From Viscum album (Eukaryota; Streptophyta; Magnoliopsida; Santalales; Viscaceae), in contig OY728160.1 in NCBI GenBank assembly GCA_963277665.1, forward strand, positions 48,840,605 through 48,904,604: a stretch of DNA of 64,000 nt, given 5' to 3'. The translations under genes and the position numbers were made by a program. Each line of letters begins with the position of its first letter. The first letter of the stretch is position 1. Shown piece by piece: positions 1 through 12,679 of the stretch. The notes under the pieces were generated by a model. The model had not been told where the DNA came from, did not search any database, and saw nothing but the letters and a program-made list of their open reading frames with translations.

Positions 1-1760
1 GTAGATATGTTCATATTCTATTAAGAGTTTGAGATAACTCCAAATATATTTCCATTGAGAGTAAGAGCAATGTTATATTCAACCCATCTATAGTCCTTCC
101 TCTAATATGAAACGATGTTCTAATCATGTTTTCAGAGATATTTCTCACCACCAGCATGACATCAATGTTATGTTTTATAACATAATATCTAAAATATGAA
201 GTTTAAAAAAATATTTAAACATATTTCCAAATATTTCTATAATTTTCTAATTTATATGAATTTTTGAATGTGGCATCAATTATCTCCAACCTCTAAAAAT
301 TTTGATTTGTGGATAATGGTATTGACGAAATATCAAATTATTATGGTCTATTAAATGCATTTTTGATCATTAATAAAAGTGTTCTATAGAAAAACATTCA
401 ATGAACAATTTATATCATTTTTCTCAAATGTTGTAGTTTTTAATATGAATGTTGTTGTTCAAAAATAGGATAAGCGTTATATCCCTAAAACTTGTATCTT
501 GAAAATTTACTATTTGATGGGAATTCATTTAATGTGGGTATTGTACTTGAATATTGATGAAAATAATATATTTAATAAGATTAATACACTCTAATACCTT
601 CCAAACAAAGAATATTCAAATCATAAATTTATGGTGATAAGAAAAAATCAATATAATTTCATTTCTAGTTTGGTCCAAAAATCAAAATATCAACATGCTA
701 TATTCTCAATTTATACAAAATTCCTGGGATATGTTTTAAATATACAATATAATAGTCGATGAACTATAATTTTTAATAATTCTTTGATATGGATACATTC
801 CTTCTATTCAGAGTGAAATTCTTCAATTCTATCTTCATTTCAAAATGTTGAAAACCACTAGAAAAATTTCTTCCACAGGGGAAAATCACCCAAATTATTT
901 ATTTCGTCAAGAGATATTTTCTCATCTGCATATTATTATAAATTTTTTTATTTAAATTTTTAAATAAGGATAAAAAATGGGGAATTAAAGAAAGATTCCA
1001 AATTTCCTTGGAAAATTCTGTGTAAATCCTAAATCAGAATATGATATTTCTTTCAACTAATACATTATTTTCCAATATTTAAGGAAATCTAATAGAACAT
1101 TGTATTCCTACCTATATTCCACATAGTCATTTGAGAAGGCATGTATCTTCTTACACTACAAACACATGTGGAATAATATTTTATTCAAATTATATTATGA
1201 ATTTAAAAGATCTTTTTCTATAGAAATTATTCCCTTAAATAAATCTAAAGACTCTGTTAAACTCATTTAACTCTTTCTATTTTTCCCTTAAAGTTAATTA
1301 ATCGTGACCCGATTGATATAATAATAAATTTTGTACAACCTGGATACAATGTTAATTAAACATCACAACATAGATGCTCAATTATCAATTCTTTCACAAT
1401 TCCTTATACTTCAATATAATGAATCATATATTCAATTTCATCAGAATTATCAACTATAAAATAATAATCATAAATAGATTTCAAATTTTTTCCTATTTTA
1501 CCATTCCAAATCCAAGGGATGAAACTAAGAATAAAATATTGAAAAATTAAATGACCTTTGATTTCACTATTTTTAACCTGTACATATTTAGAAATTTCAA
1601 TAGTTGATAGAAAAATAAGCTATTAATTTGATCATTTGGTATTGAAAATTTAGAAAATCATCAACATGTTCCTCATATACTTCACTTGTTCATAGTGTAG
1701 TAATCTGACTACTATTCACTATTGAATATTAAAAATATCTTTATTTTAAAATCAGTTCTT
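1..1760 (-). pseudogene. TNP2-like CACTA transposase relic, N-terminal and central parts
   Basis: In an active copy this would be the transposase that binds and cuts CACTA ends. Read on the minus strand, about 60-180 encodes a degraded form of the family motif HNLDVMHVEKN (here HNIDVMLVVRN), followed by a G-[KR]-T-x-DGLN stretch. About 270-350 retains a DHKNLIFRQYHYPQ-like segment. About 1310-1720 matches 28640-29060 of CACTA-1 nearly base for base in layout, including a shared block ACCATTCCAAATCCAAGGG-like, and corresponds to the transposase-associated N-terminus. Stops and frameshifts occur throughout, so this is not functional. Recognition rests on the better copy in CACTA-1. Confidence 0.6.
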
Positions 1761-2589
1761 TTATTTCTAAATTTAATATAAAATTTTTATTTATAAATAA
1801 AAATGAAAAATATCTATAAAAACTTATCAAATAAATAAATATAACACATTTGAAAAAAATATCACTTTGAACATATTGACTTATAATTTATTCAAAAAAA
1901 TAAAAACATATTTTATAATCAACCTGATCAAAAAAAGATATTTCAACATCCTAACTTCTTATACATTCAATATTCTCATTCCATTTAAGAAAAAATCTCT
2001 ATATTCTAAAAAAATTAATCAATAAATTGAAATTACATATTACATGAATTCAACAAATAAACATTTAGTCACACATTATTCTAAAAATCATAAAAAATTT
2101 AAATATACAATAGATTCAAAAATAGTTGAACATAAAATAAAAAATATAAAGATGTGAATAAATATTATGGGTGGTAAAGATAAATAAATAAAATATTAAT
2201 TAAAATATATCTTTCTTCATATAAAATCTAAATAATAAATATGAACCAAAAATATATACAAGAGGGGAAACGAATTGGATATACACAATAATGGAAATAT
2301 GGAATCGAGATAAACAGAGAGAAAGTTTCATCCATTGGTAGATGAGGACGAATAACAATTGGAATAACAAATAAATGATATTAGAGTACACATGGCCAAA
2401 TAATAAATAGTTATGTTTCTCAATGTAAAAGAAAAAAGATCAATGTTGTGATAAAAAATGACCCCATGATCGTTCCAATGAAAATTTAATAAACTTTTAG
2501 ATGTTTTATCCTAACGGTCATGAAATAAAAGATAGAAAAATAAATATATCTCATTACTTATTAAACAATCTCATAAAGAATATTTTCAA

Positions 2590-2746
2590 TTTTAGTTTTT
2601 ATATAACAGATGTTGAATATAAAGGCTTAGTTTTTGCATAACAATTATAAAATAACCAATGTGGAAAAGTGTTTATTACGTTAGTTATAAATAATAGGCA
2701 TGATAAACTTTTCATGATAAATATATATTTTACTATTTATAAAGTG
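2590..2746. repeat. CACTA-2 subterminal palindromic repeats and terminus
   Basis: Motifs such as TATATAACAGATGTTGAA, TATAAAATAACCAATGTGGA and ACGTTAGTTATAAATAAT occur close together. They are variants of the CACTA-1 unit (GTTATTNNATAACCGACGTGATAA). In En/Spm elements such units bind the TNPA-type protein; that role is inferred here. The tract ends at AAAGTG (2746). Confidence 0.5.
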
Positions 2747-5600
2747 TTGGGTATAGTTAATTCATAAGAATAATTGATGATTTGAGTTTTAATGGTTATC
2801 TGTATCTAATGGTATATAACTTTTAAACCAATGAAAAGATCAAGGTGTTTAAAAATGAAGTGAAAATAAACATTAAAAGAGTATTAAGATTTTATTCTTA
2901 GATAAGGGTGGTGAATACTTAATCTTATATTTCTATAATTGTTTATGAGATTTTTGTTTTTTTTAAAGATCATGATTTTGAGAAAACCTCAACAGAATGG
3001 CATGTTTGAGAGAAGGAATCATACATTGTTGGATATGGATTTATCAATGGTGAGTTATTATAAAATTCCAATAAAAATATGGGGAAATCATATTGAAACT
3101 AAATCATTCATACATATCTTTATTCTATATATATAATTCATAAGGACACCATAAGATATATATATTAATATGAATCCCAATTTTTCATTCATTATGATTT
3201 TGGGTTTTGAGTTATATATAAATTGTTTGGATTCTGAAAATCATGTCATTGCATTATAAAAAAAATTATCTCTTTGTTATCCCATGGAATACAATGGATA
3301 TTATATTTATAAATGTATTAAAAAAAGTATTTGTATCTTGAACATATTTTTTATTATAGAGGGAATATATAAATTAGGGTTTCAGTGGGAGGAATGTTAA
3401 ACTTTTAGAATATTATAACTGATACATATAAATTATTCTAAGATGAAATTTATATTTTTTAAATAATAGTTTTTGGAAAATATCAAACTCATCTTACAAA
3501 AGAACCTATATTGACCAGTGTGTTTCATCAATATATTTAGAGGTATAGATTTCTTATGTAAAATGATATGTATTTAATGGTCATAAATGATAAACCTTCT
3601 ACCTACTGAGTGAATATTTAGTGTCCTGGTTATGCTAAATCATTAGTGGCTATAAAATGTGATATGGTCTCCAAATACAATAATATTTTTTGGAACATAG
3701 TGGAGGCACCTAAAGGTGTTATACCCATAGGGTGAGAGTGGGTTATCCAAAAAAAGTAACATATATCTTAAAGTGTATACTGATAAAGATCATTTATATT
3801 CTATATGTTATAATAAAATTAATAGTATTCACTATAAAGAAACATTTTCTCTAGTTATATTGATAAAGCATATTTGGATATTTCTTGACATAGTAAATAA
3901 TTATGAAAATTAAATATATCACATGGATGTAAAAAATATTTCCATAACATCGTTTTAGTTTGATATATGTATATGGAACATCATGAATGTCAATAATTTC
4001 CAAATAATCGTATTATGTTTTTCATGTTTTAATAGTACACTTATGGATTAAAGAAATCTTCTTGAAGTTATAATACCTACTTCGATGATGTAATAAAAAA
4101 ATTAGTTCCTGATGAATATGGATGGTTCTTCTCTATACAAGAGGATTAATGGAAGTGTTTTAATCTTATTCACACTATATGTGGATGGAATACCTTTTAC
4201 TAGAAATGATTTCCTAATTTTTTATATTATAAATATGAATTCAATAATTTCCTTATATATAAAATACAGTGGTCAAGTAACCTATATATTTTTTATAGAT
4301 ATATATAGATATAGATTGAATAGGTTATTTTGACATGATTGAATCTCCTATATTTATAAGGTGATAAATTATGATAGCATGGAGAACCCATAGAAATTTT
4401 CTTTACCAGTGTTTCTAGGTACGAATCACAGAAATATTCTAAATTTTATTAAAGAGTATGAATCAATGGAAAAGATTTATTATACACACACTCCAAAAAA
4501 TCTATCATATATTTTATGTTATGTACATAACCCAGGGTTTCTTTTACATTGAACATAGCAATAATATACCAAATTTATCTATGTAGGAGTTACTATATTG
4601 TTGTAAAGTACATACATATGTAATTAAGAAGAAGTAACAATATTTTCATGGTCATCGGAAGTGATTATGAGATCATTTTAATGGGTTATACAAATGATAT
4701 TTTCAATAACAATAGATCTGATTGTAGACCTCAATATAGTTTATTCAATTTCACCATAGTGATGGACTAATTAGATTGAAAAGTTAAAATAAAGCTATCA
4801 TATTGGAATCAACAGTAGAGACATAGATTATCAGCGCATTAGTTTCATATAATAATGTTTTTTCAGATCAATATGTTCATTAATTAATTTTTAATAGCTT
4901 CTACAATTAAGGGGGTGTTCAGGAATTGTTATGATAGTAATGAATGTTTTAATAATTCTAATGTAATTTGATCATGGAAATGAACCTAACACATATTTCA
5001 CAAATACATTTCTATGTAAGGAATTGGTGTTAGGGGTGATTTAAAGTTATACTTAGTGAATATATATGTGAATTTAGTAAATGTATTGATAAATATGATA
5101 TCATAGTATTAAAATTAGTGTCATCTATGTTCTCTATGTATTATATATATGAGATATTGTATGTAATGATTTTTTTGGTGGGATGTATTATGATTTTATA
5201 ACTAATGAAACATTTATTTATCATTCATTCATTTATACTACACATATTAAACCTGAATAGTGGAATGATATTAAGACCAAAAATATTACTTTGAGATGTT
5301 CCTAATCAAATATCAGCACAAAGTACTTTGGTTAGTATGATATTTCATGTTTAAAAGCATAAAAAGTCTCATATCTAATATAAAGTAGTTTCATGAGATA
5401 ATATGCCAATACTTATTATTTGGATTGACCAATGAAAGCAGATATCATGGAACATAAAATGGTCATTAATATACTTTCAAAGTATTAATAATATTAAATA
5501 CATGATACCTAAGGTAAAAAATAACATAGTATGTGAATCGTTATGCATGGATATATTTTTCACAATAACCTTAAGGCTGAGACCACTAGTGGGGGTATTA
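2747..5600 (+). mobile_element. Copia-2: Ty1/copia retrotransposon, 3' part of pol
   Basis: A plus-strand copia pol relic starts inside integrase exactly where CACTA-2 ends. Order is integrase, reverse transcriptase, RNase H, which is the Ty1/copia order. The gag, protease and 5' LTR parts are expected beyond CACTA-2, left of the window. A polypurine-like TAGTGGGGGTATTATA at about 5589-5604 may mark the start of a 3' LTR, but no matching 5' LTR is visible, so the right boundary is a guess. Confidence 0.6.
2768..4880 (+). pseudogene. Copia pol relic: integrase, RT, RNase H
   Basis: Integrase: IDDLSFNGYLYLM at about 2771, then DKGGEYL in another frame near 2905, then PQQNGMFERRNHTLLDMD near 2990, matching the copia PQQNGVAERRNRTLLDM signature. 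RT: EAPKGVIPIG near 3700 (canonical LPEGVKPIG), HYKETFS near 3830, and LYVDGIPF near 4180, where the catalytic YVDD reads YVDG. RNase H: GYTNDIFNNNRSDCRPQY near 4690, equivalent to GYTDADF-x-D(D)-x-RSQSG. Many stops and at least four frame changes rule out function. Confidence 0.75.
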
Positions 5601-6240
5601 TATATGGCATCATTTGATTATAACCAACATGGGATCTATTGACTTTGACTATAAAAGATAGAATCTCAGACCATTATTTAATACAAATATGGTAATTTTT
5701 GGCTATTAATAGTTGACTATGAGTCGATGATCTAAAAAAATTATATAAATAACAAGTTATGTATTCAATAAAACACAAAGGCTATGCGGTATAGATGATG
5801 TAGTAGGTAGGATCCCATTTATATTTGTCATGAGTGTCGAAAGATAAATATAAATAAATTGATAATTGAAACTAACGAATCCCCAATGGAGGATATGTTA
5901 CATAAAATTTATAAATAATATTAATCTAGATGTACAAATAACATGATACTTTTATTAGTGAATTTAAATATTAATTTTTCTCATCTCTTCATTGAACCAG
6001 ATATTCTATATGTGTATTCCACTATGTTTATACATACATTTCTTGTGAATCTCTATATGATGATCATGAATCTCTGGACACCATAATTGTAGAGATAATT
6101 TCTTTAAATCATCCATTTTTGATTGAAAATAGGGTTTTCTTGTTTTCTATTCGTTCTTATGAGGGGGTGGATAACTAATCTCTAAAAGGATAGAGATATT
6201 TCTAGAGTGTTTTTCTGTTATTCACAATAACAACATCTTG
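4881..6240. other. Probable 3' LTR and flank of copia-2
   Basis: No coding is recognised. The stretch holds two purine-rich tracts that could be a polypurine tract (near 4910 and 5590), and a GAGGGGGTGGATAAC block near 6160. A 3' LTR is expected here from the position after RNase H, but its partner is not in the window, so ends cannot be fixed. Confidence 0.3.
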
Positions 6241-8379
6241 TAAAAAAAATAGTTTGAATTTATATTTAGTGCAAAGAGTTGATTATTTTATATTGGCCCT
6301 ATATCTACTATTAATTTTAAATAATTCCTAATTTCTAATAATAAAAACATTATTATTATTACATCATGATATGTGCTTATTTTAATATCATTTGTTAAAT
6401 AAATAAATTAATAACTATTTAAATGATACTAAATAAAATACATCATTTCAACTGTGTCGTTAAATCAACCTATCGATCATATATTAAATTTATTAAACCT
6501 TTTTATAATAGATATAATTAATTAAATAAATATTTTTCATTCAATAAATAAATAAATATATAATTAATGAAATATTTGAATAAATATTTATTTAAATTTA
6601 AAAATTCGTATTTAAGTATTTAAATCAATTTTTTCACAAAAATAGTTACCAAATATATATTTATTGATCATCATATTAATAATAATAAAGAGATAAATTC
6701 CAACGCCCATATTCTAAACTCAAATATATATTGACAAAAATTTATGTCATAAATATTAATTGAAATTTTATTATTCTACTAGACATCAATATTATTTATT
6801 CTTAATATTAATTTCAAAATAATTGAATTATATTCTAGAAACACTTAGTGTATGACCATATAGACACCATTCGTAGTGGAAATAGGTAATCTTCCCTATA
6901 ACCCAAGATCTACACCATGAAATGAATCAAGGAACTCATAGATAATGGATTCAATGTCACAATAACAGTAACATTCCTTTGAATGAAACTATATAATGTA
7001 TTACCATTGTCTCTATATCTCATCAAGTAGGAAGAATAATTATTTTCTCACCATATATACTTTACTTATCACCATTTTTTTTCAATTGAACTCATCGATG
7101 AACTAACAATGCCACCGATTTATTCTAATAGTTTCATTTCAATTAAAGGGCTAGAGATATCTAAATAAAGTAATATAAATGGAAAAAACCCTTATGTAAG
7201 TATAAAATTAATTTCATATAAATTATGATACACCCAACATATGATACCGAATCATATTTCATCACTATTTTGATCTATGCGTTAAAGTATGTGATTTATG
7301 ATAAATCTTAATAATAATCTGACGTCTAAATACCTATAAACATGTTTATTTATAATAAACTCTTATTAAACATAATCATATGGTATTTCAATCAGTGGGT
7401 ATGTTCTCATGCCTTCCCATTCATAGAGATCAGCAATTTTTAACTTCACGAGAAGAAGTATAAATTCCTTAAGAGTTCGTATGAACCTGATATTCAAATA
7501 TCATTTGTTTCCCATTATACTGATGTTATCTGTACCGTAAAAAATATGTTTAATAATATTTTTTGAATCTATATTTTTTTATTATATATGGTAACTATTA
7601 TATCCTTTTGATATATCAAATAAAATAAGTAAATTATAAAATAATTTTATGTAAAAATTAATCAACATGTCTAAATAAATTTGTTAATGTTTTTGAAATT
7701 GAATGTACAAAGCCAATTAGTTATAAGGAATCGACTTTAATTGAATCCAATATAAACATGACCTAACTAATAAATAACTATTTTTTATCTCACACATGAT
7801 AAACTTGATTCATACATGGTATAGCTATAGTTTATGGAATCCCACAATATATTTTGGTTCCTATAATTAATGTGAATTTACTTATCTTAGTAAAACTCAT
7901 AAACGGAGATATCCTAAAGTATTAAAAATTTATCTTAAATATATAAATTGAATTATTGGATAGAATATATAATGTTATATTATCATAGTTTATATTTTGA
8001 ATATATATATTTCATTGAAGATAACAATCAATGAATTAAAAAAACATTACATAAACTACATCTTAAGAAATATCAGAAGCTACAACAAACTAGGTATTTA
8101 TATTTGTATCCCACTTGCTTTAGTAATTATATATTTCTCATTTTTTTATCCTATCTATGTTATTGTATAAAATTTTTATTCTGGAAAACTATATTTGTAT
8201 CCCATTGAAAACTAGAATTCTCATTTCTCTAATTACCAAGAACCCAAACTTTATAGTTTCTCAAGTATTTTTAGATAGCTTCGACTAATTATTCATGCAA
8301 TTATTTCCATTAAATTGGATATTTTCCAACCATGCTCGATGAACAGAAATCTTTAATTTTTTAGATAATAAGGAATATC
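6241..8379. other. AT-rich sequence with no recognised gene or element
   Basis: About 2.1 kb of AT-rich sequence with stops in all frames. TATTTGTATCCCA recurs at about 8100 and 8190. I could not assign it to any element here. It may be the target DNA into which the 8380-35336 element inserted, or an older decayed element. Confidence 0.4.
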
Positions 8380-10140
8380 TGTTATATTTAGAAAAATAAG
8401 AATTTTTTTATTAAATCTCTATATTTTTAAAAGGAAACATTATGTAGAATTGAATAGAAGATACACCAAATCTAGCTTAAAAGAAAAACTAAATAATATT
8501 ATTAGGTGACTATTATATCCAAGCTTTTAAATTGGATGTTATGAATATTAATAACTAATTTATAAAATATAATATTTTCTTAATGATTAATAAAGAATTA
8601 ATTAATTCTTCAAAAATGTATTACTTTATTTATGTAAAGTCTTTTTATTCTTCAAATACACAATCTAACAGACTACTTTATATTTATTTTTTATGTACAA
8701 ATAATATAACTAATTTTAGAATATTTTATAAAATTTATTTGGTAAAATTAACAAAATATTTGAAATCATCATATCCATATAATCTAATGGTGACGTTTTT
8801 ATATTTTTTTGAATTTTTTTTAATTTATGGTGAAAATGCAGTTTTTTTTTAAAATTGTATTTACTTCTCAGATTGTTAAAATGTAAACTATATTGTAGAT
8901 TAGTTCTAAAATATTATTGGATCATTTTTATTTAAGACAATTCATATATAGTTTTGTTAATAGGTTTTATACTTGAATTTTGAATAAAGGTATTTCATAT
9001 TTTAAAAGGGAATATTTTAAAAAAAGGGTTTTCATTCCTTTTTTCCTATATAAACATAAATTATATTTTGAAACATATATTTATAAAATTTAAAAAAAAC
9101 GGTTTCATATTTTTAATCAGAAGATTCAAATTAATATAATAGTCATCATGCATTTTTTGGATAGTATAAATGGTAATTTTAGTAATTTTATTACCACGAT
9201 AAAGGGTAAATCAGACAATTAAGGGTAAAAATAAATTGATAAGGACTGGAAAATGACCCTTATACTTTCCCCAATTTTATTATAAGATTAATTTTAATCC
9301 ATAATCGATAAATATATTAATATATGTAATTTTATTTCAATTTTAATCTGATTATGATGTTTAAAATATTTTGTTTAATGAAAATTCAAGGATGTCATAC
9401 TCATGTGTTTAATAAATGTAACATTTATAATGTAGGGTTATTCAAGAGATATATTTGATTATAAATATTCATTTCAAATATAAAAGATTTATCTTCATCA
9501 AGGAGAATTATTTTTTAATTTTTATCAAAAAAATTATTACTATAAATTCTCACACAACGAAAATGCAGAAATTATTTTAATAAGGAAAATATCAAATAAA
9601 TGTTATTAAAATTATTAAAATAAAAATAAATTTATATAATTAATGTTTCTAAAGAATTTTATTTATCAATTATAATTATTAATTTTTATTAAAAAAAATT
9701 TTTGATGTTATATTTTTTTATTTATATTTTTAAAAGTCATTGATGGGAATATGATCAAAAATTAGCATTAATAATATTTTGAAATAAATTGTATTTTATT
9801 AAATTATATAAAATTGAAAAAAAAAATATTAAATTCATCAATGTGATTTTTTATAAGGACTAAAATTTCATCTATGATCTAATTATTGTTTGTTTTACAT
9901 TTTTAGTTACTATATTATCCCTTTAAAGAGTTAAAATACATGTAATCACAGTAGGCAATATAACCAAAAGATAAGTGTATATATTTAGTCAAAACACATC
10001 CAAATTTCATTGGATAAAGGTTTTGTGATATAAAAATATATTATATTTTAAATAAATTACTTTTTATCCATTTTTAAAAAAAAATTAACATATAATGATT
10101 TAATATTTTTTGAAATTCCAAGAGTTCCACCCCCCTCTCT

Positions 10141-10148
10141 TATAAAAG
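10141..10148 (+). promoter_or_regulatory. TATA box of the LTR promoter
   Basis: TATAAAAG follows a pyrimidine-rich CCCCCCTCTCT stretch. The same position in the right LTR has TATAAAAG (32805-32812), and the third LTR has TATAAAAA (60835-60842). Retention in three diverged copies supports a promoter, so R would begin about 25-35 bases downstream. This is inferred from LTR biology. Confidence 0.5.
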
Positions 10149-11964
10149 GGAACATCTTCTTCTCAATTTTTTAAACATCAAAACTATTTTGTTTCAGCTA
10201 CTACCTACCCAAATCCCTTACTATAATACCTAAACACATTTTATATTTATCATTTTAGGAATTAATCCAACCTTAGTGGTCTTAAGGTGCTATGAAACGA
10301 TGGATTTCTAAATAAAAGGTATTGTTTCAATGCAAGTGTTTCTATTTTTTTCTTCTTCCACCTCATTCATAGTTCATACACTAGGATAAAATAATAACTA
10401 TATTATAATAAATATAATTATGTATAATTGTGTTATTTTTATTATGCATATCCATATCCTCTTCTATCAAATGGGAAGATAATTCATCATTCTTCTTTAC
10501 GACAGACTATAGCCTCACGAACCTATGTAATTCGTTTTACATTATTATAAATCAATTCTAGTTACAATTATGGAATTAATTTTTATATATTATATTCATA
10601 AAATATTATTTATTATTAAAACATATTATATCATTTATATTTTTACCTTTCCATGCACATAAAAATGATAACGTCGTTCATTGGTACATGTGAATTATCA
10701 CCTCTATAAAGTAATGTGATTCATCTGTAATCACCATATCACATGAAAAATATATATATATTTATAATATTAATATTATACTAATAATATCATTATAATT
10801 TTTTAAATATAGAATAATAATTTACTTCATTTTGTAATGATCATTAAAAAATTAAAATTTACTCATGCGTACGTACGACCTGTCGTCTCCATGATTGTAA
10901 CTTAGATAATTTTTTATAACCACATTTCATGGTTGGTTTCAAAATTATAATTTATGCATTAATGTGATAATTATTTCAGTAATGTTATTTTGGATATGAT
11001 TTAATGATGTCTAGTTTGACTATATACATCACACAAAAATCATTTTGGGCTTAGGTGTTGAATATCATTAAAATGCCCGACGTGGACTTAAATAATTATG
11101 TAATTGTTATAAATTGATATTAAATTATATAAAAAGTATAATAAAGCCAAAAGGGTTACCAATAATGTAAATAACTAAACTTTTTTTGTTATTCATGAAT
11201 ATAATGATTGTATGTGAGGATTCAGACTCATGGTAAGGGACTCTTTTACTAATGAACATCATATTAAATGTTTTAAAGATTTATATTCTAAAACCATATA
11301 TTCCATGTTCATGTTTATGTTCTTAAATTTTATTTAAGTAAAAAAATCTATATATAAGTTAATATTTTAAAAAAATGAATTTCAAATTCCCCCCAAAAAT
11401 ATTCATAATGGAATCCTTTTATGGATTTATGCAAAGTACATTCTTTTAGAAATAATATTTTAAAGTTATTCATTCAACTATTTTTAAATAAATCATAAAA
11501 AATGTTTTTTAGAATATTCATATTGAGTGAATAATCCAAATTTAATGAAACCTTATTATTTTGAAATATATTTACCAGAATACATCTTAATTTTCAAGGA
11601 AAATTTTTTCATTTATAAGTGGGCATATTTTTATATAAATTAATTTTTTTCAAAATAGAAAGTGGATTATTTTAAAAAATTATTTTTATTGATATTTTAT
11701 TCATTGAAAACCCCTATTTACCATTTTTTACTTTTGGAATTAAAAAAATGTTGTTAAAATAACATTTATTTTTCATATTAAAAGATTATTTTTATGGGTT
11801 TTAAAGAGTTTTCAAAAGTTTTATAAATAAAATTTCAAGCTTAAAATTTTTTATTCACGATATATCACATGAGAATTATACCTGAGAAATGGGTGTTTCT
11901 AGAAATTATCAGGTCAACACATTTCATCTTATATGATAAAATGTCCTAGCTAGACCTAGTTTAG

Positions 11965-12058
11965 CCTATTACAACTTATATAATCATACGGCCTAGATAG
12001 CATCGAGTGATCCTGTTATAGCTTAAATGATGGAAGTTCCTATATCATGATGCAATCA
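11965..12058 (+). repeat. 47-bp tandem repeat in the left LTR, two copies
   Basis: CCTATTACAACTTATATAAT begins at 11965 and CCTGTTATAGCTTAAATGAT at 12012, a 47-base period. The right LTR has three copies at 34576-34716. Confidence 0.55.
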
Positions 12059-12679
12059 ATTGGGTAATATACATTTTATTTTTATGAAAGAGTGAGGCAG
12101 TTACCAAAGGGTTTATCCTATTGATTTTACTCAGATCCAGTTATTTCTAACATGAGTCTAAAATGTGTAATGATTGTTAATATTTATGTCTACAAAAGGG
12201 TTTTAATTTACTTATTATAGGTTTTAAATATTTTCATTGATATAAATGTGTGTGTGTTTTCATTTTAAAATTATTTATCTCAATTTCCCAAATCATATTA
12301 AGGTAATGGTAAATATTACATGAGTTTTCATGTTTTAATAAGGGTAACAATTTTCTTTATTTTTTTTCTATTATAATGATTTTTTTCTTATACGATGTTT
12401 TAAAATGAATTTCTCTAGATTTTTTGGAAGAGTAGTTAAAAGGATGAGTTCATGATAAAATGTGTTAATATATTTTATTCTCACTTTTTAATAGGGATTC
12501 CATTCATAGAAAACAATAGCTACAGATTATAAGAGTCGACATGTAATATGTTAGATTACATTATAAGAGTTTTTCATAATTCTCTAAAACACTACACAAA
12601 AAATATCCTTAGGATTGTAGGAAAAAATAATTATATTTTAATATCACTAGAATATGTAATGTTTGGGTTTGGGTGCTCA

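Larger units (their letters stand above)
1..2746 (-). mobile_element. CACTA-2: partial En/Spm-type DNA transposon, cut by the left window edge
   Basis: A decayed TNP2 transposase on the minus strand (1 to about 1760) is followed by palindromic subterminal motifs (about 2590-2730) and a terminus-like tract ending in AAAGTG at 2746. The end resembles the right end of CACTA-1: a TTTACCATTTTT-like stretch before TAGTG there, TTTTACTATTTA before AAAGTG here. The 1-1760 part is colinear with about 27380-29060 of CACTA-1, so both are one family. Unlike CACTA-1, this copy has no minisatellite between TNP2 and the subterminal repeats. Copia integrase coding starts directly after the end, which supports the boundary. 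The rest lies outside the window. Confidence 0.6.
8380..12679 (+). repeat. Left (5') LTR of the LARD-like element
   Basis: Homologous blocks to the right LTR appear in order: GACTATTATA (8507 vs 15087); a GGGTAAATCA-A..AAGGGTAAAA block (about 9207 vs 15790); GTCATAC-CATG (about 9394 vs 15975); GGATTTCTAAATAA (about 10300 vs 32965); CATGTGAATTATC-CCTC (about 10690 vs 33350); and CACTAGAATATGTAAT (about 12645 vs 35300). The CACTA-1 insertion site is intact here near 9578. Short ORFs inside, such as one at 8583-8852, have no support. Confidence 0.65.
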
